Both the position numbers and the translations under genes were made by a program. Shown in pieces: positions 1 through 11,279 of a DNA stretch of 64,000 bases. The DNA comes from Salminus brasiliensis. Its lineage: Eukaryota > Chordata > Actinopteri > Characiformes > Bryconidae. The notes beneath the pieces were generated by a model. That model worked only from the letters and a program-made list of their open reading frames with translations, had not been told where the DNA came from and made no database searches. The stretch is taken from contig NC_132891.1 in NCBI RefSeq assembly GCF_030463535.1, positions 4,138,809 to 4,202,808 of the forward strand, read 5' to 3'. Numbering within the stretch: position 1 is the stretch's first letter; each line of letters starts with the position of its first letter.

Positions 1-660
1 GGTCATGCTGGTCATACTGGTCAACCACCTTGGTCATGTTGGTCAGTCAGCTTGGTCATCCTGGTTATACTGGTCAACCACCTTGGCCTATCTGGTCAAC
101 CACCTTGGTCATGCTGGTCAGTCAGCTTGGTCATGTTGGTCATGCTGGTCAGCCACCTTGGTAATGCTGGTCAACCACCTTGGTCATGCTGGTCAACCAC
201 CTTGGTCATGCTGGTTATACTGGTCAACCACCTTGCTCATGCTAGTTAGCCAGCTTGGTCATGCTGGTCATACTGGTCAACCACCTTGGTCATGCGGGTC
301 AGCCAGCTTGGTCATGCTGGTCATGCTGGTCAGCCAGCTTGGTCTATCTGGTCAACCACCTTGGTCATGCTGGTCAACCACCTTGGTCATGCTGGTCAAC
401 CATCTTGTTCATGCTGGTCATACTGGCCAACCACCTTGGTCATGCTGGTCAGTTAGCTTGGTCATCCTGGTTATACTGGTCAACCACCTTGGCCTATCTG
501 GTCAACCACCTTGGTCATGCTGGTTATACTGGTCAACCACCTTGGTCTATCTGGTCAACCACCTTGGTCATGCGGGTCAGCCAGCTTGGTCATGCTGGTC
601 ATGCTGGTCAGCCAGCTTGGACATGCTGGTTATACTGGTCAACCACCTTGGTCATACTGG
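1..660. repeat. GGTCATGCTGG-type minisatellite
   Basis: The first 660 bases are an imperfect tandem array built from short blocks such as GGTCATGCTGG, TATACTGGTCAACCACCTT and GGTCAGCCAGCTT. They combine into units of about 22 to 33 bases. The array runs off the left edge and stops about 45 bases before the splice acceptor at 706/707, so it lies in the last intron of the gene ending at 899. It has almost no stop codons on the + strand, so several long overlapping open frames run through it (5-805, 52-249, 255-899). They are repetitive in all frames and are not real proteins. Similar words recur in the dispersed sequence at 47620-47890. Confidence 0.93.
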
Positions 661-706
661 TCAACTACCTTTCACATGTGCTTTCATGTGTGTTCTTGAC
701 TTTCAG

Positions 707-899
707 GGCGGTGCTGAAGATGACCGGCTGGCATGTGCTGAACACAGCATCGGGCTGGTTGTCCTGGATCATTCTGTGGCCTCTGATTCCTCAGTTCGTG
801 TGTGACTGCCTTTTCTACTGGGCTCTCTACTTTGTCCCCGTGGTCAACACCTTCACACTGATACAGCTGATGTGTCCGCACATCCTCCGCGGACCTTAA
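707..899 (+). CDS. Terminal coding exon of an unidentified membrane protein (partial)
   Basis: A pyrimidine-rich tract ending TTTCAG (701-706) is followed by an open frame. It starts with the last base of a split codon (707), reads from 708 and stops at TAA 897-899. The 63 residues are hydrophobic and aromatic (WLSWIILWPLIPQF, then LFYWALYFVPVVNTFTLIQ), which suggests one or two membrane segments and a short tail ending LRGP. Codon use is GC-rich like the other exons here and unlike the flanking repeat. AATAAA lies 108 bases after the stop. Earlier exons are outside the window. I do not recognise the family. The exon could also be a conserved-looking chance frame, but splice signal, composition and poly(A) signal together favour a real last exon. 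Confidence 0.6.
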
Positions 900-1012
900 C
901 ACACACACACACACACACACACGCAGAGTGCCGTCAGTAATCAGATCCCTGTACTCTGTAGATGCTAATGTAACACTTGTACATTTGTACTTACGTCTCC
1001 TTTAGGAATAAA
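897..1012 (+). terminator. 3' UTR and poly(A) signal of the first gene
   Basis: After the stop at 897-899 there is a short (AC)n tract (about 899-921) and then AATAAA at 1007-1012. Cleavage would fall near 1025-1035. Confidence 0.5.
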
Positions 1013-1061
1013 TGAGTGTAAATAGTATTTATAATGATCTGGGAGGAAGAACCTTCAAGCT

Positions 1062-1330
1062 TCACTGTGTGGACAAAAGTATTGGGACGCCTGCTCATTC
1101 ACTGTTTCTTCTGGAATCAAGGCTATTAAAAAGAGCTGATTCTGCTTCTGTTGGAGTAACTGTCTCTACTGTCCAGAGATGAAGACTTTTTAATAGATTT
1201 TGAAGGAGCTTTGCGAGGATTGTGAGGATTTGATTGCATTCAGTGACTCAACTCATCTCAAAAGTATTGAGCGCACAGTTCCACTGCTCCACTGCTCAAT
1301 GGTGGGGGGCTTTATTGCCCTTGAGCCCAC
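1062..1330 (-). mobile_element. Family A nonautonomous TIR element, truncated
   Basis: It begins CACTGTGTGGACAAAAGTATTGG-like and continues through blocks shared with 44249-44670 (TGTTGGAGTAACTGTCTCTACTGTC, a GGGGGGCTTTA block). This is the reverse orientation of the full copy at 28437-28977. The other end is missing. Confidence 0.75.
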
Positions 1331-2429
1331 TCAAATTGCTTAAAACTGTGTATCTTAGCATTATTTAAAACACTAAATAACATAAAATCAGTGCTAATAA
1401 TAAACATACTTTATTGTATTTAATACAGTATTCATTGGATAGTTAGGTATTGGGTGGGAACTGTAAATAATGGCCTTCCAAAGCTCTCCAGATGCCACTA
1501 TTTTTGTAACAAATTTTCCCTTATTATTATTTTTTTGACAATTATTTGATGTGTGTTGATGCTGATCTCTGATGTTTCTTAGTAGCAGAAAATAAATAAA
1601 CAAACAAAGGAAAGTTGGGTTTGGTTTCCATGGTAGCTTGTCATATTTCCTCTGCTTTGTGGTTTGACTGGCCTGGTGTGAAAACGAAAGATGAACGTTT
1701 ACATCTGAAGTTATTTCTGTAGTTTGAATCGGTGAGCAAAAGTCAGCCTTACTATAAAAAGGACTGTTTTCAGACGTAAACAAGCAAAGCAAAAAATGTC
1801 TTTCAGAAACATGCTCAACAAAAAATCATGTCCTGTTGTGATCATATGTGCTTTGGGTCTCAATATTCTGCCCTGAATATGAAATCAAAGTGAAGAGGGA
1901 CTGTTAAATAATATATATTATTAGTATTAACATTTACAATATAATTAAATATAAAGTTAAATATATAATAAATATATATATAAATAAAATATCATAAAAT
2001 CACATCGTCATGTCATTTGGAATATAAACTACATGGTGTTTATGTATCTTTAATTGTGTAAATTAATTCTTAGTGTTACTGTAATATATTTGTATCAACT
2101 GAATACAGTTAAAAGTTGATTTTTAATAATCTGTAGAGGATACAAAGAGAGAATATGACTTTTATTTATTTTCATAAAATGTAAAATATGTAAACATAAA
2201 CATGTGTTGCTATTTTTTTTTAAATATCAGACTATTTAAAAAAATATAGAAAAATGATATATGCATATTTAAAAATATAAATATTAAAATATTAAAATAA
2301 TAAATGGGAAATTGTGAAAACGTTAGAATATTGAATTGTTGTTGTTGTTGTTGTTGTTTTATAAGCTCCAAGGTGCTTTACTCAAGAAAATAGTTAAATA
2401 AATAAATAAATAATCCAAAATAAACCAAA
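1331..2429. other. AT-rich intergenic DNA
   Basis: It separates the first gene from arl6ip5. It is AT-rich and has a (GTT)n run at about 2337-2357 and a (TAAA)n run near 2394-2413. A 132-codon minus-strand frame at 1394-1792 has no recognisable motif and looks like chance. Confidence 0.6.
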
Positions 2430-2539
2430 TAAAGGACCAGAACGAGAGCGGAGGAAACGCTAGGAGGACTTTTATTTTGTACGCAGCCTGTAGGACAGTA
2501 GGACAGGCCCTGCGCATGTGTGCTGGTGCAGTAGCAGTG
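2430..2539 (+). promoter_or_regulatory. arl6ip5: arl6ip5 promoter-proximal / 5' UTR region
   Basis: The stretch before the ATG turns from AT-rich to mixed composition, with a GCGCATGTG word resembling an NRF1 half site (about 2512-2520). No clear TATA box is placed at a fixed distance. The transcription start is not determined. Confidence 0.4.
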
Positions 2540-4903
2540 ATGGCTGGGCTGGAAGTCGCTCCGATCAGGCCGTGGGACGATTTCCTCCCCGGAGCTGAAC
2601 GCTTCGCCAGACCCGACCTGCAGGACCTGACCAAGTGGAACAACCGGGTGATCAGCAACCTCCTCTACTACCAGACCAACTACTTCGCCGTGGCGGTCGG
2701 GGTGTTCCTGATAGTTGGGTGAGTGCTGGAGCTCAGACGCCCTGTTTACAGAGAGGCTGCCCTGGCTTGTTCACTGTGCTGGTGGGCTCTCACACACCCT
2801 CACACACCCTGGTGGGACATCTAAAGCTCTGTGTGTGAATTAGATTGGGGTTTATTCCCAGATTAAATCTCACTGCTCTCATTTCTGCCTTTTATTATTG
2901 GCTTTTTATCCCACAGTAATCCTGCTGAGCCCCACCTCTCCAGGAACCTGCAGAGTAAATAGTCATAAAAGTCCTCTGAAATCTCAGAAATCGCCTCCAC
3001 ACTGCTTTTAATATATCAAACCATTGTCTTCTTGAGCTGGAACTCATTAAAAAAAATAATTAAAATAAGTAAGAGTATAAATAATTATAGAAGAAACTCA
3101 CAGTGTAATTTACACACTTACTTTACAGGAGAGGGTAAAAACCTGCCTAACTTTCAATGGGAGTCAATGTTAAAAATATTTGGTTTTAGGTCATTTTCAA
3201 TCATTTCTGTTCACCGATTGGTCATGAAATTCTGACACAAGCTAAAGGAGAACAGCCAGATTCAGATTATATCAAAAAGTGAAAAACGGCAAAAATTTGG
3301 ATGCAGAGTTTTTGCAGGGTATGTCTTAAAAATGAGTTTTGTTGGTTTAAAAAAGTGTAAAAAAAAAAAATTTGGATTGCTAAATTTATCAAATTAATTT
3401 AAATGATTAGTTTTACTTACATGATTGCTGATTTGTTTAAACAAAATCTATATTAAATTATGAATTAAAGGGAATACATTGCATCAAATTAAATAACTTA
3501 ATTTATTCTTGGTTTATCTATGCCAAGGTATAACTGTCTTAATAGCTGTTATCAGGTTAGACCACCCGGACCAAGTCCTGCGTGTGTGTGTGTGTGCCGT
3601 TGGTAGGCAGGCATGCAGGGCCTCCATCCTGGGCCTCCAGCAGTCATTGAAGCCTTGCATCCAAACAGAAGGGGTCATCTTAAAGCAGCACCCTCCTTTA
3701 TCTGATATCTAATCTAATATCTATATCTAACCATGGCTGTTTTGGTTGTTTATGAAGTGTTTGATGATGGAGTTGATGTTGGCTGATGGTCTCTAAGCAG
3801 GAGCAGCTGCCAGCATAGCATCTCTGTCAGCTGTCCGGAATCACTGAGTCATTTGGACTGTATATAGCCGGAGAGGCCGCTCGACACTGATGGTACATTG
3901 TTTTCAGGACCCACCCTTACTCCAGCCCCTAAAGGCCCCTCTCTTTTTTTAGAGGAGAGCAGAGGAACAAAAAAGTGAACACTGTTACACTGCTGCTGTT
4001 CCAAGCCTGGCTAGTGCGCCCCCTGGAGGATAATCCTGCCTCAAACAATGATGAAATAGTGAGGATTTCCTCTTCTGTTAGATAGTGGTGGGCGGTGAGC
4101 TTCCACCTCCACAGGCTTGTTATCCACCCCATAGCGAGCTTTTTTCAGCTGTGTTAAGAGGGCAGGGGACCAGGGCTGTGACCGGGATGGTTCTACACCC
4201 CTCATCTACCCATAATGCACTGGTAGAACTGTAATGGCATGAGAATTTTGTCTGTTTGATATTGCCTATATTGTTTACTTGGTGAGGACAACCTATTAAC
4301 ATGACGATGCCAGTATGTGAACAGTATATGGGGGGGGGGGTGCTTTTCCTTCCTTCCTTCTTTCCTCCCTTTGTTAAAAACAGTGTTTATATGAATTATT
4401 TATTAGATTTTTATGTTTATATTACTTTTTTAGTAATTTATTTGGGATATTTCAACATTTTTAATATTCCATTTCTATTGTTTGAATATTCTTTTGAAAA
4501 GGGTGTAATTATAATTCATTTATTTATTATTATTATTAGTAGTAGTAGTAGTATTAGTATTATTATTGTATCAGTGGCATAAATGCTCTTAAATTGATTG
4601 TAATGATATTTATTATATTTATTAGTTATTTCTGGAATACTATATCGTCCAAAAAAAAAAAAAAAAGGTGTTACAGCATAGCTAACCACATGAGCTGAAT
4701 GTGGACCAGAATGCATTGCAAGTCTTTTGTTAAGCAACAGACTGATTTTGAGCCACTGGATGCCATAAATTTGCCTTTGCTCTTGTAGTTGCCCAATACG
4801 CCCTTGTAGTTTGTGAGCAGTATGCATAGGCACAGCGGCCACAGATTTTATATATATATATATATTTTATGTATTTGTGTATGTGTGTGTGTGTGTGTGT
4901 ATA

Positions 4904-4998
<95 letters not shown>

Positions 4999-6188
4999 AA
5001 GTATATGTACTGAAGTGAACTGTGAACATGCAGCCTTGCTGACTGTGTAATACATGTTGCAGGTTTATGAACCCTCTGGGAATGATCCTTGGCGGAGCGG
5101 TGGTCACCTTGGTCTTCATGGGCTCGGTGTGGGCTGGAGAGAACAAGGCAGTGATCAAGAACTTCAAGAAGAAGAATCCCACCCTGTTTGTTCTTGCCGT
5201 CATGGGAACCAGCTACTTCCTGCTCTCGCTGTGTGGAGGGGTGATGGTGTTTATCTTCGGCATCACCTTCCCCTTGCTCTGTGAGTACTCCACTCAGCGT
5301 CAGGACTACAGTCGTTTGATCAAATGAAATGAATAGAAATGTCATTTTCCTTTGAAAACCATGTATTACTCCTTCAAATGTGTAGAATTTGAAGCAGGTG
5401 CAGAACATCAGCTGCAGATGATCAGAACATGGTTGGAGATGATTATCGTGGAGGAGTCTGGAGTCTTATTTAAACCTCAGACGTTTAGTCTGGTCTGCTC
5501 TTGATGGTTGAAGGTGAAGGTCACCATCTTGGCCAGATCCAGAGAGCCTTCAGAAAGAAAGGTGGAGATGCAATGGAGATGTAGTGGAATGGAGTGTAGG
5601 AGAGGTGTTTAGAAGATCTCAGAACAGCTAGAAATCTTGAGGGTTTGTTTTTTGTCCTGAAATGATGTGTCTAGTCCCTGTAGAGAAGTACTGCCAATAG
5701 AATAGGACCCTCTGGAGCAGGAATACACAATGCACCTATTGGCACCATGCTGCCTACTGCCAGGCGTGGGCTAGTAGAGGGGTTTAAAGCCCCCCAGCAT
5801 TGAGCTGTGGAGCAGTGGAAGAGCTGTGTTCTCTGGAATGATGGATGGTCATTCTAAGTTCACTAATTCTAAGAAAGCCTTCTTCCCTGGACAGTAGAGA
5901 CAGTCACAGCAACAAAACAAGTGTCCCAAAACATTTGTCCATGCAGCGTGTCAGCTATTTTGACAGGTGTCAGACTTATTAAGCTGATGAGGACCGTCAG
6001 AGATTCATTAACCAGTGTAGGCCCAGCTTGCATGATCTATGGCCATGAGAGCAAAGGTCCAGAGAGTGGAAGGTCTTCACAAGCTGCTGAGAAGTGAGTT
6101 TGTGAGTCACCTCGGGATTATTCAAAACTGTGGGTTTCCACCCAGCAAGCACATTCCTCACGCTCTACGGTAAAGAGCTGTGTTATGG

Positions 6189-6284
<96 letters not shown>

Positions 6285-8193
6285 GACTGGTTGCTAAGTT
6301 GTTAAGGCAGCACAAAGCTGCGTTCCCTCATTACGCTCTATCCATTTTTAGCCTGCTGGCAAGAGCTGGACTGACACTTGGCAAAGCCTGGAGATATAAT
6401 GAAATCCTTCTGCTCAGAGTTAGAGGAGCAGGTTTGTGTGCTCTGAGGCTCTTTCCGTCCTCCATGACTGTAAAACCGGGAAGAACAAGTCACAGCTGAA
6501 CCAGAAATACTACCCTAATAAATATCAGGGTCTACCAGTGGCCGTGCTCTTATCGGAGGCTGCTGGCTTTACTCTGCTAAGCTCCCTTAGCTCCCTTTAC
6601 TGCGTTCAGCTGCTACAGCAAGAGCAACACGGCTGACGGACACACCCTTTCACAGTCATATGCAAAAGTTTGGGCACCCCTAAATCCTTCTGCATTCCGT
6701 GATTGCGAGAGCGTTAGTGAGGTCAGGATGTTGCATCATCCCCAACTCCTCAACTCATCCAAAAAGTACTGGATGGAGCACCAACCATCCATCATACCAG
6801 AGAACACAGTTCCTCCACTGCTCCACAGCTCAATGCTGGGGGGCTTTACACCCCTCTAGCATGGTGCCAATACTAGGTTCATCGTGTTTACCTGCTGCTA
6901 TTCTATGGCTTCGGCCAGAACCCATCTACTTGGACTAGGCAGGCTGTGTCAGCAATGGGTGCGGATTAAAGTAGCTGAATGCGTTCATCAGAAAGGGTGT
7001 CCACAAACATTTGGACATGAAGTGTATGTATGCTGAGGGTGGTGTTCACGGCATGTAGTCTAGCAAGTTCTCTTAGGTAAGGATCACTTTACTTGCGCAT
7101 CTAATCAGGTCTAAGATCTTTAAACCTCCCATGTCATGAATGCTGTGAATTGTGAGGCATTAAGCCAGCTCTGATATATACATTCCCTTTACTAATTTAA
7201 TCAACTGTAGCCAGGTGCAATTTATATGACTTTAAATTAATTCGAGACTAGGGATGCACCGATCCGATATTAGAATCTGATATCGGTCCCGATATTAACC
7301 AAATTAGCTGGATTGGGTGTCGGATAATTAGACCGGTCCATGGAACCGATGCTTTTACTTTAATTGGGTGGTGTTGGAGAGACGGCACGAAATGCTTGTA
7401 TGTTTGACCAAGTTACTTAATTATTCTCAGGTTCAGCTGCTAGATTTTATTTTGATTCATGAATATTTAAAATATTTATAATAAATATATAAAAATAAGA
7501 TTGATTACTGTTTGTGTGTTTGACAAAGTGAAATATTTATAATAAATATATAAAAATAAGATTGATTTAAAAATAATAAAATTAAGATTGATTACTGTTT
7601 GTATGTTTGACAAAGTGAAGTTATTGGTCAGTTTTGACTGATACATTTGATGTATTTTTATATTTATTTTATTTTCAATTTGAATGTTGTGTCAAGGTCC
7701 TGCACCATTGTTTTAAGAAATAGAAATTTATTACATTCATATCTGTGTGTTAATTTGTTATATTTAGTATATTTGTTATACTTTTACAGAGCCAGTAAAG
7801 TAATATTTAAATCAATTCTGATGCCTTAAGTCTCTCCCACATGGTGAGATATACAGTTTATTAATTCTGCAGTGGTATCAGACTGGTATCGGGGATTGAG
7901 CGATATGCACAGTTTATGTATCGTATCGTTATCAGAACTGAAAAAGCCGGATCGGTGCTTCCCTATTCAAGACTGTACGAGACTCTGAAAGTGAGCTTGC
8001 CTTTTGTCTGTCCACAGTGATCCTGGTGCACGCCTCGCTGCGACTGCGCAACATGAAGAACAAGCTGGAGAACAAGATTGAGGGCGTGGGACTGAAGAGG
8101 ACGCCTATGGGGGTCATTCTGGACCTCCTGGACCAGCAGGAGGAGAAAATCAACAAAATCCAGGATTTCATTGAGAGCAAGCTGAAGGACTGA
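2540..8193 (+). CDS. arl6ip5: PRA1 family protein 3 (ARL6-interacting protein 5)
   Basis: Three coding exons: 2540-2718, 5063-5280 and 8018-8193, with GT/AG introns in phases 2 and 1. The joined CDS is 573 nt, 190 aa (human 188). The start is ATG 2540; the longer open frame upstream (ATG 2477) has no family similarity. The protein begins with a cytosolic segment containing RPWDDFLPG and [16 protein letters not shown], followed by the PRA1 core with four hydrophobic segments (about residues 40-60, 62-83, 98-118 and 120-140). It ends in a charged tail with [13 protein letters not shown] and LKRTPMG. All of these match ARL6IP5/JWA/GTRAP3-18, an ER membrane protein. It is known to bind ARL6 and restrain trafficking of the neuronal glutamate transporter EAAC1. 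Which teleost duplicate (a or b) this is cannot be told. Its neighbour srsf6 lies about 3 kb downstream on the same strand. Confidence 0.96.
4660..4812 (+). repeat. Family F dispersed repeat, copy 1
   Basis: It shares ordered blocks with 60060-60240: GAGCTGAATGT, CCAGAATGCATTGC, AAGCAACAGACT, and GAGCCACTGGA followed by a TGTAAATTT-like stretch. The class is not identified. Confidence 0.6.
4848..4994. repeat. Compound (TA)n-(TG)n-(TA)n microsatellite
   Basis: Alternating pyrimidine-purine tract with a final (AT)n run of about 80 bases, ending about 70 bases before arl6ip5 exon 2. Open frames of repeated Tyr-Ile on both strands are products of the repeat. Confidence 0.95.
5420..5640 (+). repeat. 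Family I dispersed repeat, copy 1
   Basis: It matches 41750-41965 in reverse complement: TTTAAACCTCAGACGTTTAG, GGTCTGCTCTTGATGGTTGAA and GGCCAGATCCAGAGAG are shared. It lies in arl6ip5 intron 2. Confidence 0.7.
5664..5952 (+). mobile_element. Family A element, left end truncated
   Basis: It starts inside the element at GTCTAGTCCCTGTAGAGAAG and runs through the CTGCCAATAGAATAGGA and GCCAGGCGTGGGCTAG blocks to a degenerate right end (AAAACATTTGTCCATGCAG). It is deleted between the TCTGGAATGATGG block and the CTTCCCTGGACAGTAGAGAC block. Confidence 0.75.
6190..6284. repeat. (TG)n microsatellite
   Basis: About 95 bases of nearly pure TG repeat in arl6ip5 intron 2. Cys-Val and Thr-His open frames across it are artefacts. 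Confidence 0.97.
6690..7025 (-). mobile_element. Family A element, partial
   Basis: Reverse-orientation copy. ACTGGATGGAGCACCA, CCAGAGAACACAGTTC and GGGTGTCCACAAACATTTGG match the other copies, and the end at about 7025 corresponds to the TIR. Confidence 0.75.
7249..7965. mobile_element. Nonautonomous hAT-like transposon H1
   Basis: Left end TAGGGATGCACCGATCCG and right end CGGATCGGTGCTTCCCTA are inverted repeats with one mismatch over 18 bases. The flanking 8-mers TTCGAGAC (7241-7248) and TTCAAGAC (7966-7973) match at 7 of 8, as expected of an aged hAT target duplication. The interior is AT-rich with a duplicated segment (AAATATTTATAATAAATATA twice) and has no transposase frame. It ends 52 bases before arl6ip5 exon 3. 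Confidence 0.88.
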
Positions 8194-9850
8194 GCCCGAT
8201 CACCATCACTGGTCTCGAAGCAATGATCCTAACCAGGGTCATGTCCACTCTCCCCCACCCAAACCCCATTTCCAGGTTCTGCTGCATATCTTGTGTCTCA
8301 GTCGCTTCAGTAATTAGAAAAGCTCTTCCCGAATTTCCATGGTAACGGCTCTTGAGTCTCCCAGCTTAGACCACCTAGACCACCTGGTGAGGTTTATGTA
8401 TACGCTATATTGTGAGTAACTGTTGGAGATGCTGTAATTTTGCTTCATTGCTCACGTAAATAGGCTAACGTTTGCTTACCTGTGGCAACCTATATCCTAT
8501 CTTAGCATGTTGGGCTTCCCTGCATAAGGCGTTGACCTCCCTGACGTTTGCACCTTCGATATAACTTCTGTTTTTTTTGCACTTAAACATGTTTTGTTTT
8601 TGTTTTTTTTAATGTAAATGGATCGAGCAATGTTACAACAATATTCTAGCAAACAGTCAAGAACTGCGGTGAGTTTTGATATAAGCTGAGCATAGCGTTT
8701 TGGTTTTTAGCTTTGGTTGAATGCAAAAGGAAAGCACTTTAGATTGCTACATGTCTTCTTACGGTTCTTACTGCTTTATAGCGTCCGGTAGCTGGTCTGC
8801 GTTGTCCTCGGTGACCGTGGCTCTCATGAACAATCGTCCTGCACACTTCACAGTGCATGTAGGCGAGCGTTGGTTGCAGTGGCGTGTTAAAAGTGACTGA
8901 AATCGGACTGTAATTGGCCTAAAGACTGAGACGCAACCGGCTGTTCTGTTTTGATGGAGAGCAGACGTCAAAAGTGCTACCTCAGATATGCATTGTCGTA
9001 ATTCCTACGTGAAAGTAGGCCCTAAACAAGCCGGACCCGGGCTGTGTTTTTTTTTTCGCGCACGCTGCACAAAGCAATCTGTCGGCTAGTAAAAAAAAAC
9101 ATCGTAAATGCACTGTAATATAGCTAGTCTCACTTATTAAGAGTGGTTCTCCTGTTAAACCCATGCAGTTTCATTTTCTATGTCATTTGAGAACATCACA
9201 TCTGCTGTCCTTAAACCTTAAAAACTGATGTATAGTAAAGTATGGAATAAAGAGCGGGCCAATAGAAATGCTACACATTTTTTCGGTAGAGATTCGTAAA
9301 TGCGTAATACAGCACTAACAGTCCTTTTATTGGTCTATGCACATAATCCATGGTGTTCTAGCCCCCGTTCAGGGAACCTCACAGCATTATCTTCATCTAA
9401 AGCAAGAGAAAGATCGTGGACCACTCCGAAGGCTGACCTGTATGCAGTGACGGGATGCGGGAAAACGCGGTAATTCGTTAATATGTGTGTGTATACGCTG
9501 TTAATATTTCCTCTCTCGCACAAACAAACAAACATGCATAAATAATATTGTGGCTATTTATTTGTTACGTCATGTATGGCACACATGGTCAGTATTCCTC
9601 GAACTCCAGTGTTTTGAACCCAGAAAACGCTCAATCACACTCCACTCCACTCGATTCTTCTATTTATTGCTCACACAGTGTTGCGTCTATGCATTTACGA
9701 TTAGGCCCGAACCTCCGCTGTAGCCGCCAGCGCTTCCTCTTGTTTCTATGGAAGGAACGGACCGTGACCAGGGGGGTCTTAATCCAAAGAGGGACCCTGT
9801 ATGCACCTTTGAATTGCAGATTCAATAAAAGCTTCGGATATCTGTAGAAA
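8194..9850 (+). terminator. arl6ip5: arl6ip5 3' UTR with two poly(A) signals
   Basis: The stop is TGA 8191-8193. AATAAA occurs at 9246-9251 and at 9824-9829, giving possible 3' UTRs of about 1.1 and 1.65 kb. The stretch is more GC-balanced than the flanking intergenic DNA. Small frames here (for example 8768-8971 minus and 9548-9847 plus) carry no recognisable protein. Confidence 0.55.
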
Positions 9851-9949
9851 TGTGTTTCTCTTTTTTTTAATGTAGAATTAATTCAAGTTTATTAATTCAA
9901 GTTTATTATTATTATTATTATTATTATTTATAAGTTAAGGTTATTTGTC

Positions 9950-10135
9950 ATTTGCACAACATGTTAGGACATTTATGCATTGAAATGCTTGTGGTGAGGC
10001 TCAGGTTGATGCTCTACAGGAGGACAAAACTATATACATACTTAACATCATAAAATAAAGTTATATTAAAAATAAATAAATAAATACAAAATATACACAA
10101 AATACAGAATATACAAAGACAGGAGCGATCATTTA
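9950..10135 (+). repeat. Family C dispersed retroposon-like fragment
   Basis: GCATTGAAATGCTTGTGGTG, AGGCTCAGGTTGATGCTCTA and the CAAAATACAGAATATACAAA tail are shared with the array at 26680-28076. Several teleost retroposons look like this, but the class is not determined here. Confidence 0.75.
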
Positions 10136-10359
10136 TGAGACCGGTATAGTCTGAGAGAGGGAGGAGCTAAATATAAATATGTATGTTTATTTATATTTAT
10201 GTCTATACCTGTTGTATAAAGTGACTTAGTGATGTTGTCCATAGCAGCGATCTATAGAGTATTAATTATAAAGTGTCCGAGTGCAGTGCTGCTTGTTCAG
10301 GAACCTGATGGCTTGTGGGTAGAAATATAGATAATATTAATAAAATAAATATAGATAAT

Positions 10360-11040
10360 ATAGAAGCCCAATTCAGTTCAGTTTAATTCAGATTTATTTA
10401 ATTCAGATTTATTTCTATATTTATTCTATATTTCTGCTTTTTTACAACAATACAACAGAAGCTTTACAGAGAGCCGGGTCCGAGCCTCTTTTGAGCAAAC
10501 CAGTGGCAAGGAAATAGTCCCTCAGATCGAGAGGAACCAAGACTCAAAAGGGGAACCTGTCCTCCTCAGGTCGACACCGGATCTTAACAATAACAATTAA
10601 GTAATAATAACAAATAAAAACAACAATAAAACTGAACTGAATTAAGAAAAGCAAGTGAGATGATGAGTCCATGCAGCTGAACAGTCAGAAGCACGGTCAT
10701 GCAGTGAGGTGAGGGTGAGTCAGTGCAAGGCCCCAGAGCCGGACAGGCGGCAGGGTCGTGGAGAGCCAGGTCTGATGATACCAGGATGGAACAGTTGGAC
10801 CTCTCAGAGGGAGGAAAGAGAAAAGAGGGGAAAACGCAAGAGGTTCAGAGGAGCGCTGGAAAATATTTGGGGGGGTTTTACAGCAGGACAGGATCCAGTG
10901 GCCGAGCAGGCTGAGCAGGGGGCAGACAGCAGGGGGCGGCTGGGCACATGGGTGAGAGACAGGAAGAAAGGGGAGGATGAGGGAGTGTTTAGGAGTTTGA
11001 GTAGACGGATGAACTGGATGTCTGGCAGGTCTGGTTAACG
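10360..11040 (+). repeat. Dispersed teleost repeat, probably several fragments
   Basis: The block AGGAACCAAGACTCAAAAGG followed by GGGAACCTGTCCTCC and ACACCGGAT is of a type I know as common in fish intergenic DNA. The GC-rich stretch after it (10700-11035) has a 109-codon frame of Arg/Gly/Glu-rich sequence that I do not consider a gene. Family assignment is from memory of such repeats, not from a library search. Confidence 0.5.
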
Positions 11041-11279
11041 GTGTGATTCATCTCAGACTTCAGTGTAATAAAGTAATGTCAGATTAATCAGGAGTTCATG
11101 CAGAAACCTCGTCTGTGTGAGCGGTCAGCGCTCAGGCTCTGTACAGAGAGTGACCTACGGGAGGAAGCTGGAGGCCTGTTTGGTAAGATTATTCATTTGT
11201 GTTAAAAGCTGAAGTTCTCTAAACTACACTGAGATATTATAAGAAAAAAAAACACAGATTCCTCTAGACGGTTTATTAG

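Larger units (their letters stand above)
2719..5062 (+). other. arl6ip5 intron 1 content
   Basis: Between GTGAGT (2719) and the acceptor at 5062. It holds AT-rich sequence, a Family F repeat (4660-4812) and a long TG/TA microsatellite. Open frames here come from low-complexity sequence. Confidence 0.7.

Noticed and set aside
5-899. Long + strand frames of 266 and 214 codons over the first 660 bases
   Set aside because: They are translations of the minisatellite in different frames. Only the part from 707 onward in the 255-899 frame has splice-site and composition support.
1394-1792. 132-codon minus-strand frame
   Set aside because: AT-rich, no domain, no start context, no splice or poly(A) support; judged to be chance.
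4730-5408. Long minus-strand frames (157 and 186 codons) opposite arl6ip5 exon 2
   Set aside because: They run through the (TA)n/(TG)n microsatellite as Tyr-Ile repeats and through the antisense of the real exon.
10709-11038. 109-codon GC-rich frame in the arl6ip5-srsf6 interval
   Set aside because: Lies in a dispersed repeat and is Arg/Glu/Gly-rich low-complexity sequence without motif.
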